In this document: in pieces, positions 23,648 to 33,639 of the stretch
How the letters are laid out: the number at the start of each line of letters is the position of its first letter
Position numbering within the stretch: the first letter of the stretch is position 1
From: Oscillochloris sp. ZM17-4
GTDB lineage: Bacteria > Chloroflexota > Chloroflexia > Chloroflexales > Chloroflexaceae
NCBI RefSeq assembly: GCF_019599295.1
Contig: NZ_JAIEWN010000011.1
Span: 18,205-62,621 of the forward strand
Reading direction: 5' to 3'
Length of the DNA stretch: 44,417 nt
Program-made: the position numbers and the translations under genes
The notes under the pieces: model-generated
What the model saw: the letters and a program-made list of their open reading frames with translations, nothing else
Told to the model about the DNA's origin: nothing
Databases searched by the model: none

Positions 23648-24475
23648 CCGCGCGAGAAACTCCTCCATCACCGTGATGTACTCGCGGAAGCGGGTGAGCG
23701 CGGTGATATGGCCCCGGCTGTGGAAGGTGTGAGTCTCGGCGTGGGGGTAGCGCGCGCGCAGGCCCGCACGCTCGGCCGACGAGAACAGCGGGTCGGCGGC
23801 GGTCTCCAGGAGCAGGGTCGGGCCATCCCAGCAGACGGGCGGGCGGATCAGGTGCCCCTGGCGATCCATGTCGATCATGACGCGCACCCGGTTCACAAAC
23901 TCGGGCACGGTGAGGATGGCGACCACGCCCTTGAAGTAGCGCTGCCAGAATGAGTGGCTCGGCGTATCGCCCTTGAGCACGTAGGCCAGGACGGCGGCCA
24001 GGGTGGCGTGGAGGCCCAGGCGCGGCATCTGCGCGATCGCAGCGATCACGACCCGCAGCGCCAGCGCCCGATCTGGGCGGGGCACGCCGGTGTCGCCGAT
24101 CAGCAGGCTGGCGACCCGGCCGGCGTGGCGGCAGACGAGGTACTGCGCCACCATACCGCTGTAGGACGCCCCGATCAGGTGGATCGGCCCGTCGACGGCC
24201 TCGGCCGCGAGCAGGCCGTCGAGCCCGTCGAGCAGCTGCGCGAGCGAGCCGATATCGGCCGGGTAGCTCGGGGCGATCACGCGGCGATGCCGCTCAAAGG
24301 CCACAATATAGGGGAAGGCCATCTCGGCGATCCCAGGGGCTCCGGGCAGCAGCAGCAGCGTATCTGGCCCGCTCCCTCCGACAATATAGCTCCACTCGAT
24401 GCCCGCAAAGCGAGCGCGCACCGGCCGGTGCGTCGCCCGAAAGGTCGCCAGCTGTGTGTCGAGGTTGGATGACAT
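23636..24475 (-). CDS. Alpha/beta hydrolase
   Basis: The 279-aa protein has the alpha/beta hydrolase fold: oxyanion-region LLLPGAPG, nucleophile elbow IGASYSGMVAQ with Ser104, acid LLLETAADPLF and His in SRGHIT. Position +2 after the nucleophile is Ser, not the usual Gly of GxSxG. The pattern with AFPYIVAFERHRRVIAPSYP resembles the maspardin-like branch and small esterases or haloperoxidase-type enzymes. There is no signal peptide. The start at MSSNLDTQL is chosen by fold; ATG 24490 and TTG 24496 are also possible and none has a strong Shine-Dalgarno. The substrate is unknown. Confidence 0.82.
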   Translation of the reverse strand: MSSNLDTQLATFRATHRPVRARFAGIEWSYIVGGSGPDTLLLLPGAPGIAEMAFPYIVAFERHRRVIAPSYPADIGSLAQLLDGLDGLLAAEAVDGPIHLIGASYSGMVAQYLVCRHAGRVASLLIGDTGVPRPDRALALRVVIAAIAQMPRLGLHATLAAVLAYVLKGDTPSHSFWQRYFKGVVAILTVPEFVNRVRVMIDMDRQGHLIRPPVCWDGPTLLLETAADPLFSSAERAGLRARYPHAETHTFHSRGHITALTRFREYITVMEEFLARQRP

Positions 24476-24561
24476 GGTTGATGTCCACATTGACAAGAGA
24501 TGTCTGCACGATGCAGCACCCCTGATAGTGTACCAGAGCTGAGCGGTCGTGATGCCACGCC

Positions 24562-26466
24562 CTACGCCGCAGGCGCGGGCATGGAGCGCACCTCCTCGCG
24601 GATCGACTCGGCGTCCCAGCCGGAGTCGCGCGTCAGGGCGGGCGCATCGCGGTCGGCCTGCATCTGCCGCTCCAGTGCCTCGATCCGCTCGCGGGCCATG
24701 CTGACATAGCCGGCCTTGTCATCGTCCCGGCCGGTCAGCTCGCGCAGTGCCGCCTCCTCGTGGTGGCGAAACGCCTGGGCCGCGCGCAGGGCGGTGGCGC
24801 CGTGCATGCCCAGCAGGCGCATCACGTCCGCGCCGCTGCGCACGGCGGTGTCGATGTCCTCGCGGTAGACGTGGCTCACCCCGGCGGCGTAGAGCGCGTG
24901 GGTGTCGGGCCAGTCGAAGCTGCGGGCGACGATCGTCAAGTGCGGGAAGTGCGTGCGCGCCGTGTGGACGAGCTCCAGCGTCTTCTCGGGGCTGTCGAGG
25001 GCCAGCACCAGCACGCGGGCCTCGCCGGCCCCCGCCGTCTCTAGCAGGTCGTAGCGCGAGGCGTCGCCATAGTAGACCTTCAGGCCCATGCGGCGCAGCA
25101 GGTCGACGCGGTCGGAGTCGATGTCGAGGACGGTGGAGCCGACCCCGTTGGCCCGCAGCAGGCGGCCGACGGTGGACCCGAAGCTGCCGAACCCGGCGAT
25201 GATCACCGGCGACCGCTCGTTGATCGCGTCGGCCTCGCGCGCATCGCCCCGGAGCGTGCCGACGCGCGGCTGCACGAGGCGCTCGTTGATGATCAGCAGC
25301 AGTGGGGTGAGGGCCATCGAGATGGCCACGGCGGCCACGATCGGGCTGGTGATCGTCGTGTCGAGGACGCCCTGCTGGTTGGCGAAGGAGCAGAGCACAA
25401 AGGCGAACTCGCCCACCTGGGGCAGGGCGAAGGCGAAGAGCAGCCCCTGGTCGAGGCTGAGTTTAAAGGCCCGCGCGAGGCCGAAGAGCACGGCGAACTT
25501 CAGGGCGATGATCGCCAGCACCAGGCCGGCGATCAGCAGGGGCTGGGCCAGGATGAGCGCGAAGTCCACCGACGCCCCCACGGCAATGAAGAAGAGGCCG
25601 AGCAGCAGCCCCTTGAAGGGGTCGATGTCGCTCTCCAGCTCGTGGCGGTACTCGCTGTTGGCCAGCACCACGCCGGCCAGGAAGGTGCCCAGGGCTGGGC
25701 TGAGGCCGACGGCGGTCATCAGCAGGGCGATGCCGATCACCAGCAGCAGCGCGGCGGCGGTGAAGAGCTCGCGCAGGCGGGCGGCGGCGATCGCGCGCAG
25801 GGCCGGGCGCACCAGGAAGCGCCCGGCCAGCACCACCGCCGCCACCGCCCCCAGCACCGCCAGGGTCTGCGCCCAGCCGGGCAGCCCGCCCACCAGCGTC
25901 GTCGCCTCGGCGGCGTGGCCGGCATCCTCCGCGCCGCCGTGGGGCGCGGTGGCAAGCATCGGGAAGAGGGCCAGCATCGGGATGACCGCGATATCCTGGA
26001 AGAGCAGCACGGCGAAGGCGCTCTGGCCGCCCTCGGTCTTCAGGACGCCCTTCTCGGCGAGGGACTGGAGCACGATCGCGGTTGAAGATGGGGCCAGGAT
26101 CATGCCGATGGCCAGGGCCACCTGCCAGCTCATGCCGATGGCCAGGGCCACGCCGGCCACGGCCAGCACGGTCAGCAGCACCTGAAGCCCGCCCAGGCCG
26201 AGGATGGGCGCGCGCAGCCGCCAGAGCAGGGCCGGCTCCAGCTCCAGGCCCACCACGAACAGCATCATCACCACGCCGAACTCGGCGAAGTGCATCACGT
26301 CCTGGCCCTCGGCGCCCACCAGGTGCAGGCCGAAGGGGCCGATCGCGATCCCGGCTAGCAGGTAGCCCAGCACCGAGCCGAGGCCGAGGCGCTTGGCGAT
26401 CGGCACGGCCACCACGGCGGCCGCCAGGTAGATGAAGGCCTGGGCGAGGAAGCTCTCGCTGCTCAT
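24562..26466 (-). CDS. CPA2-family cation:proton antiporter with RCK/TrkA-N domain (KefB/KefC-like)
   Basis: The 634-aa protein has about 12 transmembrane helices in the first 380 residues (Na_H_Exchanger; GYLLAGIAIGPFGL, FGVVMMLFVVGLELEP, GTFLAGVVLANSEYRHELESDIDPFKGLLLGLFFIAVG). From about residue 419 an RCK/TrkA-N nucleotide-binding domain follows (VIIAGFGSFGSTVGRLL; acidic DIDSD after beta-2), then a helical tail. It matches KefB/KefC K+ efflux systems that acidify the cytoplasm during electrophile stress. AGGAGGTG sits about 5 bp before the ATG at 26466. The ATG overlaps the stop of the KefF-like gene (ATGA), so the two are translationally coupled, as in kefFC. The longer upstream frame is read-through of that gene. 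Confidence 0.92.
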   Translation of the reverse strand: MSSESFLAQAFIYLAAAVVAVPIAKRLGLGSVLGYLLAGIAIGPFGLHLVGAEGQDVMHFAEFGVVMMLFVVGLELEPALLWRLRAPILGLGGLQVLLTVLAVAGVALAIGMSWQVALAIGMILAPSSTAIVLQSLAEKGVLKTEGGQSAFAVLLFQDIAVIPMLALFPMLATAPHGGAEDAGHAAEATTLVGGLPGWAQTLAVLGAVAAVVLAGRFLVRPALRAIAAARLRELFTAAALLLVIGIALLMTAVGLSPALGTFLAGVVLANSEYRHELESDIDPFKGLLLGLFFIAVGASVDFALILAQPLLIAGLVLAIIALKFAVLFGLARAFKLSLDQGLLFAFALPQVGEFAFVLCSFANQQGVLDTTITSPIVAAVAISMALTPLLLIINERLVQPRVGTLRGDAREADAINERSPVIIAGFGSFGSTVGRLLRANGVGSTVLDIDSDRVDLLRRMGLKVYYGDASRYDLLETAGAGEARVLVLALDSPEKTLELVHTARTHFPHLTIVARSFDWPDTHALYAAGVSHVYREDIDTAVRSGADVMRLLGMHGATALRAAQAFRHHEEAALRELTGRDDDKAGYVSMARERIEALERQMQADRDAPALTRDSGWDAESIREEVRSMPAPAA

Positions 26467-27077
26467 GTCGGCACCTCCTGGCTGATCGCCCGGTCGAATG
26501 ACGGGTTGAGGCTCGGCTGGCCGCGGGCGGCATCGAGGTCGATCCGGCCCGCGTGGAGCAGGGCGAGCAGCTGGCGGTAGCGGCCCACCTCCAGCTCGAT
26601 CTCGTCCTCGTCCATGCGGTGGGTGCCCTGGATGAGATAGGGCGGCAGGTACTCCATCCCGCAGAGGTAGGCCGTCTGCTCGATCGGAGCGAGCAGCTCG
26701 CGCACGGTGAAGCGGTTGTAGCCCTCGTGGCGGTAGGCCGCCGCCGCGCCGCCGGTGGTGATCAGGCTCAGCAGCCGCTTGCCGCGCAGGGCGGCGCCCT
26801 GCGAGCCGTAGGCCCAGCCGTGCTCCAGCACCAGGTCCTCCCACTGCTTGATGATCGCCGGCGTGCTGTACCAGTAGAATGGGTGCTGGAGGATGATCAG
26901 GTCGTGTGCCGCGAGCAGCCCCTGCTCGCGGGCCACGTCGATGTCAAAGTCCGGGTAGGCGTCGTACAGGTCGTTGACGGTGATCCCGGGCAGGTCCGGC
27001 ACCGCGCGGATCAGCCGGCGGTGTACGCGCGACTTGTCCAGGGCCGGGTGGGCGAAGAGGATGAGTATTTTATTCAT
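26463..27077 (-). CDS. KefF/KefG-like flavodoxin-fold NAD(P)H:quinone oxidoreductase
   Basis: The 204-aa protein begins MNKILILFAHPALDKSRVHRRLIRAV and contains ILQHPFYWYSTPAIIKQWEDLVLEHGWAYG and SLITTGGAAAAYRHEGYNRFTVRELLAPIEQTAYLCGM, hallmarks of the flavodoxin_2 family that includes KefF, KefG and NQO1. It should reduce quinones or electrophiles using FMN/FAD and also activate the antiporter encoded next to it. The start at 27077 matches the family N-terminus; ATG 27089 is possible. It ends within the antiporter start (ATGA). It is divergent from the amine oxidase gene, whose start is 113 bp away. Confidence 0.9.
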   Translation of the reverse strand: MNKILILFAHPALDKSRVHRRLIRAVPDLPGITVNDLYDAYPDFDIDVAREQGLLAAHDLIILQHPFYWYSTPAIIKQWEDLVLEHGWAYGSQGAALRGKRLLSLITTGGAAAAYRHEGYNRFTVRELLAPIEQTAYLCGMEYLPPYLIQGTHRMDEDEIELEVGRYRQLLALLHAGRIDLDAARGQPSLNPSFDRAISQEVPT

Positions 27078-27190
27078 GGGAGTGGACATGTGAGCATTGA
27101 AAAAGAAGAGCGCCAGATTATATTGATGATACCTGAGAATACTCATATTCGCCCCTGCCCATGTGGGCGGGGCGACGAACGGCGAACGAC

Positions 27191-28459
<1,269 letters not shown>

Positions 28460-28462
<3 letters not shown>

Positions 28463-28503
28463 GGGCGTAGCAGCGCAGCGCTGCTACGCCCCCGCCGTCC
28501 CTA
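28460..28503. terminator. Bidirectional terminator carrying both stop codons
   Basis: GGGCGTAGCAGCG and its complement (28463-28475, 28479-28491) pair around CAG directly after the TAA of the amine oxidase. The TAG stop of the convergent M42 peptidase (28501-28503) is 9 bp beyond and continues in the same GGGACGGCGGGGGCG context. Confidence 0.7.
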
Positions 28504-29562
28504 CGCCGCCGGGATGAACTCGTCGGCGCTGGAGATGCTGCGCACGAAGGCGGCGATCAGGCGGGCGGCGGCCGCCACATCGGCCATATCCACCATCTCG
28601 TTGGGCGAGTGCATGTAGCGGTTGGGGATGGACACGACCCCGGTGGCCACGCCGCCGCGGGCCTTGTGGATGGCGTCGGCGTCGGTGCCGGTGTAGCGCG
28701 GGGAGATCTGCAGGCTGTAGGCGATCCCCTCACGCTCGGCGACCTCGACCAGGCGCGCGTAGACCAGCGGGCTGTTGGCCGAGCCGCGCGAGAGCACCGG
28801 GCCGCCGCCCAGCTTCACATCGCCGTACTGCTGCTTGCTGGACTCGGGGTGGTCGGTGGCGAAGGTCACATCCACGGCGATCGCCACCTGCGGGTCGAAG
28901 CTGAAGGCGGCGGAGGCGGCCCCGGCGAAGGTGATCTCCTCCTGGGCGGTGGCCACGGCGGCCACGCTGGCGGCGGGGCGATCCTGGCTGAGCAGGCGCA
29001 GGGCCTCCAGCACCGTGAACGCGCCGATACGGTTGTCGAGCGCGCGGCTGACGATGCGGCCGTGGGGCAGCTCGTAGAGCGGCGCGTCGATCACGCCGAC
29101 GCAGCCGACCCGCACACGCTCTAGCGCCTCGTCGCGGCTATCGACGCCGATGTCGATCCACATGCGCTCGATCGTGCTGGCCTGGCCGCGCTCATCGGGC
29201 TTGAGCAGGTGGATGGGCTTCTTGCCGATCACGCCGATCACCTCGCCGGCGTGGCCGAGCAGGCGCACCCGCTGGGCCACCAGCACCTGGGCGTCCCAGC
29301 CGCCGATCGTGGAGAAGGAGAGGTAGCCGCCCTCATCGATATAGCTGACCATCAGGCCGATCTCGTCGATATGGCCAGCCAGCAGCACCCGCGGCCCGGC
29401 CCCCTCGATCAGCGCGTAGCTGTTGCCGCCCACATCGGTAGAGACTCTATCGGCGAAGCCCTTCGCCTCGTCGCGCCAGACCTTCGCCGCCGCCGCCTCA
29501 TCGCCCGAGGGGCCGGGGGTGCCCAGCAGCCGCTTCAGGAATGTCATGCGTAACTCATCCAT
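28501..29562 (-). CDS. M42-family metallo-aminopeptidase (glutamyl aminopeptidase/FrvX type)
   Basis: The 353-aa protein has LLGTPGPSGDE at the N-terminus, the first zinc site LLAGHIDEIG (His64, Asp66), the bridging Asp in SRALDNRIGAFTVLEAL, the catalytic Glu pair in ATAQEEITFAGA, an Asp in AIAVDVTFATDHPE and the last His in SIPNRYMHSPNEMVD. All are expected for a di-zinc M42 peptidase, usually a 12-subunit tetrahedral cytosolic enzyme that trims peptides. AGGAG lies 10 bp before the ATG; an alternative ATG 15 bp in would also work. It is divergent from nadK. Its substrate class (acidic or neutral residues) cannot be read from the sequence. Confidence 0.92.
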   Translation of the reverse strand: MDELRMTFLKRLLGTPGPSGDEAAAAKVWRDEAKGFADRVSTDVGGNSYALIEGAGPRVLLAGHIDEIGLMVSYIDEGGYLSFSTIGGWDAQVLVAQRVRLLGHAGEVIGVIGKKPIHLLKPDERGQASTIERMWIDIGVDSRDEALERVRVGCVGVIDAPLYELPHGRIVSRALDNRIGAFTVLEALRLLSQDRPAASVAAVATAQEEITFAGAASAAFSFDPQVAIAVDVTFATDHPESSKQQYGDVKLGGGPVLSRGSANSPLVYARLVEVAEREGIAYSLQISPRYTGTDADAIHKARGGVATGVVSIPNRYMHSPNEMVDMADVAAAARLIAAFVRSISSADEFIPAA

Positions 29563-29648
29563 AGGTGTGTATGCTCCTGGGTCAGTTCAGAGATGGCGCA
29601 TTATAGCACCCTCCCTGTCGGCCTTCACGATCCATGGTATGCTTGATC

Positions 29649-29710
29649 CTAAGACAAGATTTCAGATTGCAGATTGCAGATTGCAGATTTGGTGCAGAAG
29701 AATGCCATGC
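29649..29710. repeat. ATTGCAG-family heptamer element (copy 2)
   Basis: Four ATTGCAG-type heptamers are flanked by ctaagacaagat at the left and ttggtgcagaagaatgcc at the right. The complement of this whole unit is found at 10309-10359. It lies between the M42 and nadK promoters. A degenerate partner (tctgcgatctactatcgacaatctgcaa) is at 29749-29777, close to the nadK start. Confidence 0.85.
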
Positions 29711-29792
29711 GCTGTGTGTCTCGCCCAACATCCAAGATACCTGCCCTCATCTGCGATCTACTATCGACAATCTGCAACTGGGAGAGCGCGCA

Positions 29793-30617
29793 ATGCAGCG
29801 TATCGCCATTATCTATAACCCCTTCTCAGAGGCGTCGATCATCCACTCGGCCCAGCTCACCGAGTGGCTGACCGCGCGCGGGATCGATGTATGGCGCGGC
29901 ATCTCGCAGGAGTGTCGCGAGAGCCCGGATCTGCTCGACGACGCCGACCTGATGGTGGCGATGGGCGGCGATGGCACGGTGCTGCGGGCGGCCCGCCTGG
30001 CCTTCCCCACCAGCCTGCCAGTGCTGCCGGTGGCGCTCGGGCACCTCAGCTTTATGGCCGAGATCGGGCCGCAAGAGCTGTACGAGGGCATGGAGACTCT
30101 GCTGAAGGGCGGGGGATGGCACGACGAGCGCGCCCTGATCGATGCGTCGCTCTGGCGCGAGGGCGAGCACATCCTGGACTTTGTGGCACTGAATGAGGTG
30201 GTCATCTCGCGCCGCGACGTGAGCCGGGTGATCAATGTCGAGGTGTTGATCGACGGCTCGCCGCTGACGACCTACATGGCCGACGGGGTGATCGTCGCCA
30301 CGGCCACCGGATCCACGGCCTACGCCATGGCCGCCGGGGGGCCGATCATCGACCCGCGCTCGCGGGCGCTGGCGCTGGTGCCGATCGCCGCGCACCTGAC
30401 CAATGTGCCCTCGATGGTGCTCCACGAGGCCGCGGTGGTGACGATGGCCCTGCGCAGCCGCGACAACTCCAGCATCGCCATCGACGGGCGCAATAACCTG
30501 CCGCTGCGCGAGGGCGACGAGGTGATGGCGCGCCGCAGCGCCCAGGTCTGCACCTTCCTGCGGCTACGCCCCAGCGGCCAGTTCTACACCCAGCTCGCCG
30601 CCAAGCTCAGAAGATAA
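29793..30617 (+). CDS. nadK: NAD kinase
   Basis: The 274-aa protein phosphorylates NAD to NADP. The NAD-kinase signature GGDGT is at residues 58-62 (MVAMGGDGTVLRAARLAFP). The second conserved block reads LNEVVISRRDVSRVINVEVLIDG and the third DGVIVATATGSTAYAMAAGGPIIDP. Length and order are as in bacterial and mitochondrial-type NAD kinases. The frame stays open 53 codons upstream, but that part is repeat DNA, so MQRIAIIYNP is taken as the start, with GGGAGAG about 8-10 bp before it. It is a single-gene unit followed by palindromic element C. Confidence 0.95.
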   Translation: MQRIAIIYNPFSEASIIHSAQLTEWLTARGIDVWRGISQECRESPDLLDDADLMVAMGGDGTVLRAARLAFPTSLPVLPVALGHLSFMAEIGPQELYEGMETLLKGGGWHDERALIDASLWREGEHILDFVALNEVVISRRDVSRVINVEVLIDGSPLTTYMADGVIVATATGSTAYAMAAGGPIIDPRSRALALVPIAAHLTNVPSMVLHEAAVVTMALRSRDNSSIAIDGRNNLPLREGDEVMARRSAQVCTFLRLRPSGQFYTQLAAKLRR

Positions 30618-30625
30618 ATGTGTAT

Positions 30626-30816
30626 TGGCAATACCGCAGAAGTCACGCGGTGACCTGACCGCGCCCGGCCCGTAAACGGGCGGGCTTAGGGTTTGCGAAG
30701 GCCGCCTGCGCGGCCTCAGACAGGCCGCGCAGGCGGCCTTCGCAGAACCGTAGCCGGGGGCTTCAGCCCCCCGGCGGGCGATGCCCCACCGCGTGACTTC
30801 TGCGGTATTGCCAAAA
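30626..30816. repeat. Palindromic MITE-like element C with 28-bp perfect terminal repeats
   Basis: It starts ttggcaataccgcagaagtc (28-bp left terminal repeat) and ends with the exact complement just before aagcgtc. Inside are two facing hairpins built on ggccgcctgcgcggcc, a ggcttcagccccc hairpin and the gcccgtaaacgggc hairpin. It has no ORF. It fills the 307-bp gap between nadK and the protein kinase except for the kinase promoter. Confidence 0.85.
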
Positions 30817-30839
30817 GCGTCTTGCATGGATGCGCTCGC

Positions 30840-30867
30840 ATGACAACGTATCCTACGATGCTATACT
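30840..30867 (+). promoter_or_regulatory. Promoter of the Ser/Thr protein kinase
   Basis: ATGACA (5 of 6 -35 matches, 30840-30845), a 16-bp spacer, and TATACT (30862-30867) preceded by TGC, an extended -10. The leader to the ATG at 30925 is about 50 bp with no clear Shine-Dalgarno. Confidence 0.6.
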
Positions 30868-30924
30868 ACATCTGGAAACGTTGGAGCGTTGCCGTAGTAT
30901 GTTCACCCTACCATCCACACCTCT

Positions 30925-33135
30925 ATGCATCCATCCAGCATCGGGCGCTACCAGATCATCGCCGAGATCGGCCGCGGCGGAATGGCTACTGTCTACCTCG
31001 CCCAGGATCCACAGGTAGGCCGCCAGGTGGCGGTGAAGCTTCTGCCCCGCGAGTTCCTCCACGACCCTGAGTTCCGCGCCCGCTTCTTACGTGAGGCTCG
31101 TGCGGTCGTTGCGCTCGATCATCCGGCGATCGTGCCGATCTACGACTTGGGCGAGCAAGACGGTCAGCCCTTCCTGGTGATGCGCTATATGAGCGGCGGA
31201 TCCCTCGCCGGCCGCCTGCGCAATGGACCGCTGGCCCTTCCCGATGCGGCCCGGGTTATCCAGAGCCTGGCCCTGGCCCTCGACGAAGCTCACACCAGCG
31301 GGATCATTCACCGTGACATCAAACCGGCCAACATTCTCTTCGACCAGCGCGACGCGCCGTACCTCTCTGACTTCGGCATCGCCCGGCTGAGCGAGGCCAC
31401 CGCGCAGCTCACTGGCAGCGGCAACATCGGCACGCCTGACTATATGGCCCCTGAGATCTCGCGCCCCGGTGGGCTCACGGCTCTGGTCGATGTCTACGCG
31501 TTAGGTGTGACCCTCTTCCAGATGCTGTCCGGCCGCCTGCCTTATCAGGCCGATACGCCCCTGGGCGTGCTGGTGGCCCACATCACCGAGCCTATCCCCG
31601 ATATCGGCCGGTTCCGGCCCGAGCTTCCCGCGGACTGGGTCGCCGTGGTCAACCGCGCGCTGGCGAAAGACCCCGCTGCACGCCATCAGTCGGCCGGGGC
31701 GCTGGCCGCTGATCTACGCCAGCTGCTCGACGCGCCGGCCCCGGTCACCCGGCGCATCAGTGCGCCCTCAGCCATCGAGCAGCCGCAGGGTCGCCAGCCG
31801 ACGGTCGTCGCCGAGCCGCGGACGCCCCCGATTCCGTCAGCCGCTGCCCCGGCCGAGACGGTCTATCGGACGGCGCGACCGAACCCGCGCCGCCAGCGCG
31901 TGCCGCCCCCGGTTATCGGCGCGGCGATCGTTCTGGTACTGGCGCTCATCTGGATACGCTGGGCCGCTGTGCCGGGCGGGGCGAGCACGACGACAACGGC
32001 CGGAGGTACGCCTGCCGCTGTCAGCCGGCCGGCGGCAAGCAACTGGCCAACCCCGGCGCCCGCGCCGGCCGCACGCCCGCCGCTTCCCACGGTTATCGGC
32101 GAGGTGCAGCCGTTACCGTATCGCGTCCTCGACGCGGCCTACAGCCCGGCCATCGATCGCCTGCTGCTGATCCAGGAGAGTACAGCCAGCCTCTTTATCG
32201 TCAACCCGATCGACGGGAGCACCCAGGAGGTGGATCTGCCCAAGCCGGCCACCGCCCTCGCCATCAGCCGCGACGGAGCTAGGGCCGCCATTGGTCACGA
32301 CGCTCGGGTCACGATCGTCGACCTGCGCAGCGGGCAGGTTGAAAAAAGCCTGGAGCTCAGCGCCCAGGCTTCCAGCCTCGTCCTGGCCGACAATAACCGG
32401 GTCTATGTCTCGCCGGCGCGCGATCAATGGTCGGCCATCCACGCTATCGATCTGTCCAGTGGCCGCGAGGTACTTGGGCAATCGAACCAGATCTATGCCC
32501 AGACCCAGCTGGCGCTCGGCCCGGATAGCGCTAGCCTCTACACCGCCGACCGCGGCCTCTCGCCGTCCGACATCGCGCACTTCGACATCTCAGGCGATGC
32601 GCCAGTTGCGCTCTATGACTCGCCCTACCACGGCGACTACGAGATGTGCGGCGATCTGTGGGTCGCGCCCGAGGGCCATAAGATCGTCACCGCCTGCGCC
32701 AACGTTTTTCGGGCTGCGCCTGAGCGCGAGCGCGATATGACCTATACCGGGAGCCTCAGCCCGCTCAAGGGCGTTGCCGATGCCGCCTTTGTGACCGAGA
32801 CCGGTACAATTGCTGCCCTGCCACGCTTTGCCTACGCCGACGAGGGGCGCGTCGCCGACCAGAACGAGGTCTACTTCTTCGAGTACGAGACGCTCAACCC
32901 TGAGGGGGTCGTGACGTTGCCCGACTTTAAAAGCGGCGTCACGACCTACCGCTCCTATGGCCGTCACATCTTCGCCAGCGGCGATGGTAAGAGCTTCTAC
33001 GTGATCGTGCAGACCGGCCGCCCGGCCACTGAGCCCAAACCGACCATTGGCTATGTCCCCGCGATCGATGACCCCCAACTACCGCAGGTCTTTGGTTTGG
33101 TGCGACTGAGCACGGCGGGCGACGTGGTGCGATAG
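30925..33135 (+). CDS. Transmembrane Ser/Thr protein kinase with extracytoplasmic propeller-like domain
   Basis: The 736-aa protein has a Hanks-type kinase domain (about 8-270): glycine loop IGRGGMATVYLA, Lys38 in VAVKLL, catalytic HRDIKPANILF with Asp131, DFG with Asp149, and APE in GTPDYMAPEI. After a Pro-rich juxtamembrane segment there is one transmembrane helix (about 330-348). A Thr/Ala/Pro linker follows, and an extracytoplasmic region of about 350 residues with repeating beta patterns (YSPAIDRLLLI, ALAISRDGARAAIG, VYVSPARDQWSAIHAIDLSSGREV), likely a WD40/YVTN-type propeller. It lacks PASTA domains. It should sense an external ligand and phosphorylate cytoplasmic targets. No PP2C gene is adjacent. 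Confidence 0.92.
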   Translation: MHPSSIGRYQIIAEIGRGGMATVYLAQDPQVGRQVAVKLLPREFLHDPEFRARFLREARAVVALDHPAIVPIYDLGEQDGQPFLVMRYMSGGSLAGRLRNGPLALPDAARVIQSLALALDEAHTSGIIHRDIKPANILFDQRDAPYLSDFGIARLSEATAQLTGSGNIGTPDYMAPEISRPGGLTALVDVYALGVTLFQMLSGRLPYQADTPLGVLVAHITEPIPDIGRFRPELPADWVAVVNRALAKDPAARHQSAGALAADLRQLLDAPAPVTRRISAPSAIEQPQGRQPTVVAEPRTPPIPSAAAPAETVYRTARPNPRRQRVPPPVIGAAIVLVLALIWIRWAAVPGGASTTTTAGGTPAAVSRPAASNWPTPAPAPAARPPLPTVIGEVQPLPYRVLDAAYSPAIDRLLLIQESTASLFIVNPIDGSTQEVDLPKPATALAISRDGARAAIGHDARVTIVDLRSGQVEKSLELSAQASSLVLADNNRVYVSPARDQWSAIHAIDLSSGREVLGQSNQIYAQTQLALGPDSASLYTADRGLSPSDIAHFDISGDAPVALYDSPYHGDYEMCGDLWVAPEGHKIVTACANVFRAAPERERDMTYTGSLSPLKGVADAAFVTETGTIAALPRFAYADEGRVADQNEVYFFEYETLNPEGVVTLPDFKSGVTTYRSYGRHIFASGDGKSFYVIVQTGRPATEPKPTIGYVPAIDDPQLPQVFGLVRLSTAGDVVR

Positions 33136-33179
33136 TTCACCAGCGCCGCCCGCCTGCCCACGCAACTAACCCAGCACCG

Positions 33180-33567
33180 CGTTGACCTCCTCAAGCTCTC
33201 CCGCGGGTAGCCCAGCGCGAAGGCCCGCCGCATCAGGTAGCTGGCCAGCCCCACGGCCCGCCCGCTCGCGCCGTCGATGATCGCGTGGAACAGCGGGTCG
33301 TCGCCGCCGGCCACGCGCCCCGCCCAGGCCAGATAGTCGTCCAGGCTGCCAAACGGGCCGTAGGCCAGGTAGGTCCACATGCGCCCCTCGGCGTCGGCCA
33401 GGTTGGCCGCGTGCAGGTCGGCGGCGTGGCGATCGAGATCCAGCGGCTCGACCCGGCAGAAGCGCCCGGCCATGGGCTCGCACGGCGGCCTCGACGGCGG
33501 AGACCATCCCGCCAGCGGGCGGCCGATCAGCTGGCCGAGCGGATTATGCGTGGGAGCCGAGCTTATG
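33180..33567 (-). pseudogene. Decayed GNAT acetyltransferase gene
   Basis: A minus-strand frame reads NPLGQLIGRPLAGW, then GRFCRVEPLDLDRHAADLHAA, RMWTYLAYGPFGSLDDYLAW and DPLFHAIIDGASGRAVGLASY, the first half of a GNAT N-acetyltransferase family. It then jumps to LMRRAFALGYP, a block that in relatives lies about 30 residues further on, so the acetyl-CoA-binding middle is deleted. The sequence then loses homology. There is no proper start: the frame opens just after a TGA near 33580. Not functional as read. Confidence 0.7.
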
Positions 33568-33639
33568 TCCTTTCTTCAGTCTGTGCAGTCGCCCCCAGAG
33601 TGTACAATACTCCGCAGGCTGCGGCGCGCCGCCGCGCAA

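Noticed and set aside
24476-24496. Longer N-terminus of the alpha/beta hydrolase from TTG 24496 or ATG 24490
   Set aside because: No Shine-Dalgarno and no added homology; the shorter start is preferred, though not proven.
33136-33240. Short C-terminal reading frame ending ELEEVNAVLG near the acetyltransferase remnant
   Set aside because: It is in a different frame from the GNAT fragment and has no recognisable start or family; most likely part of the same debris.
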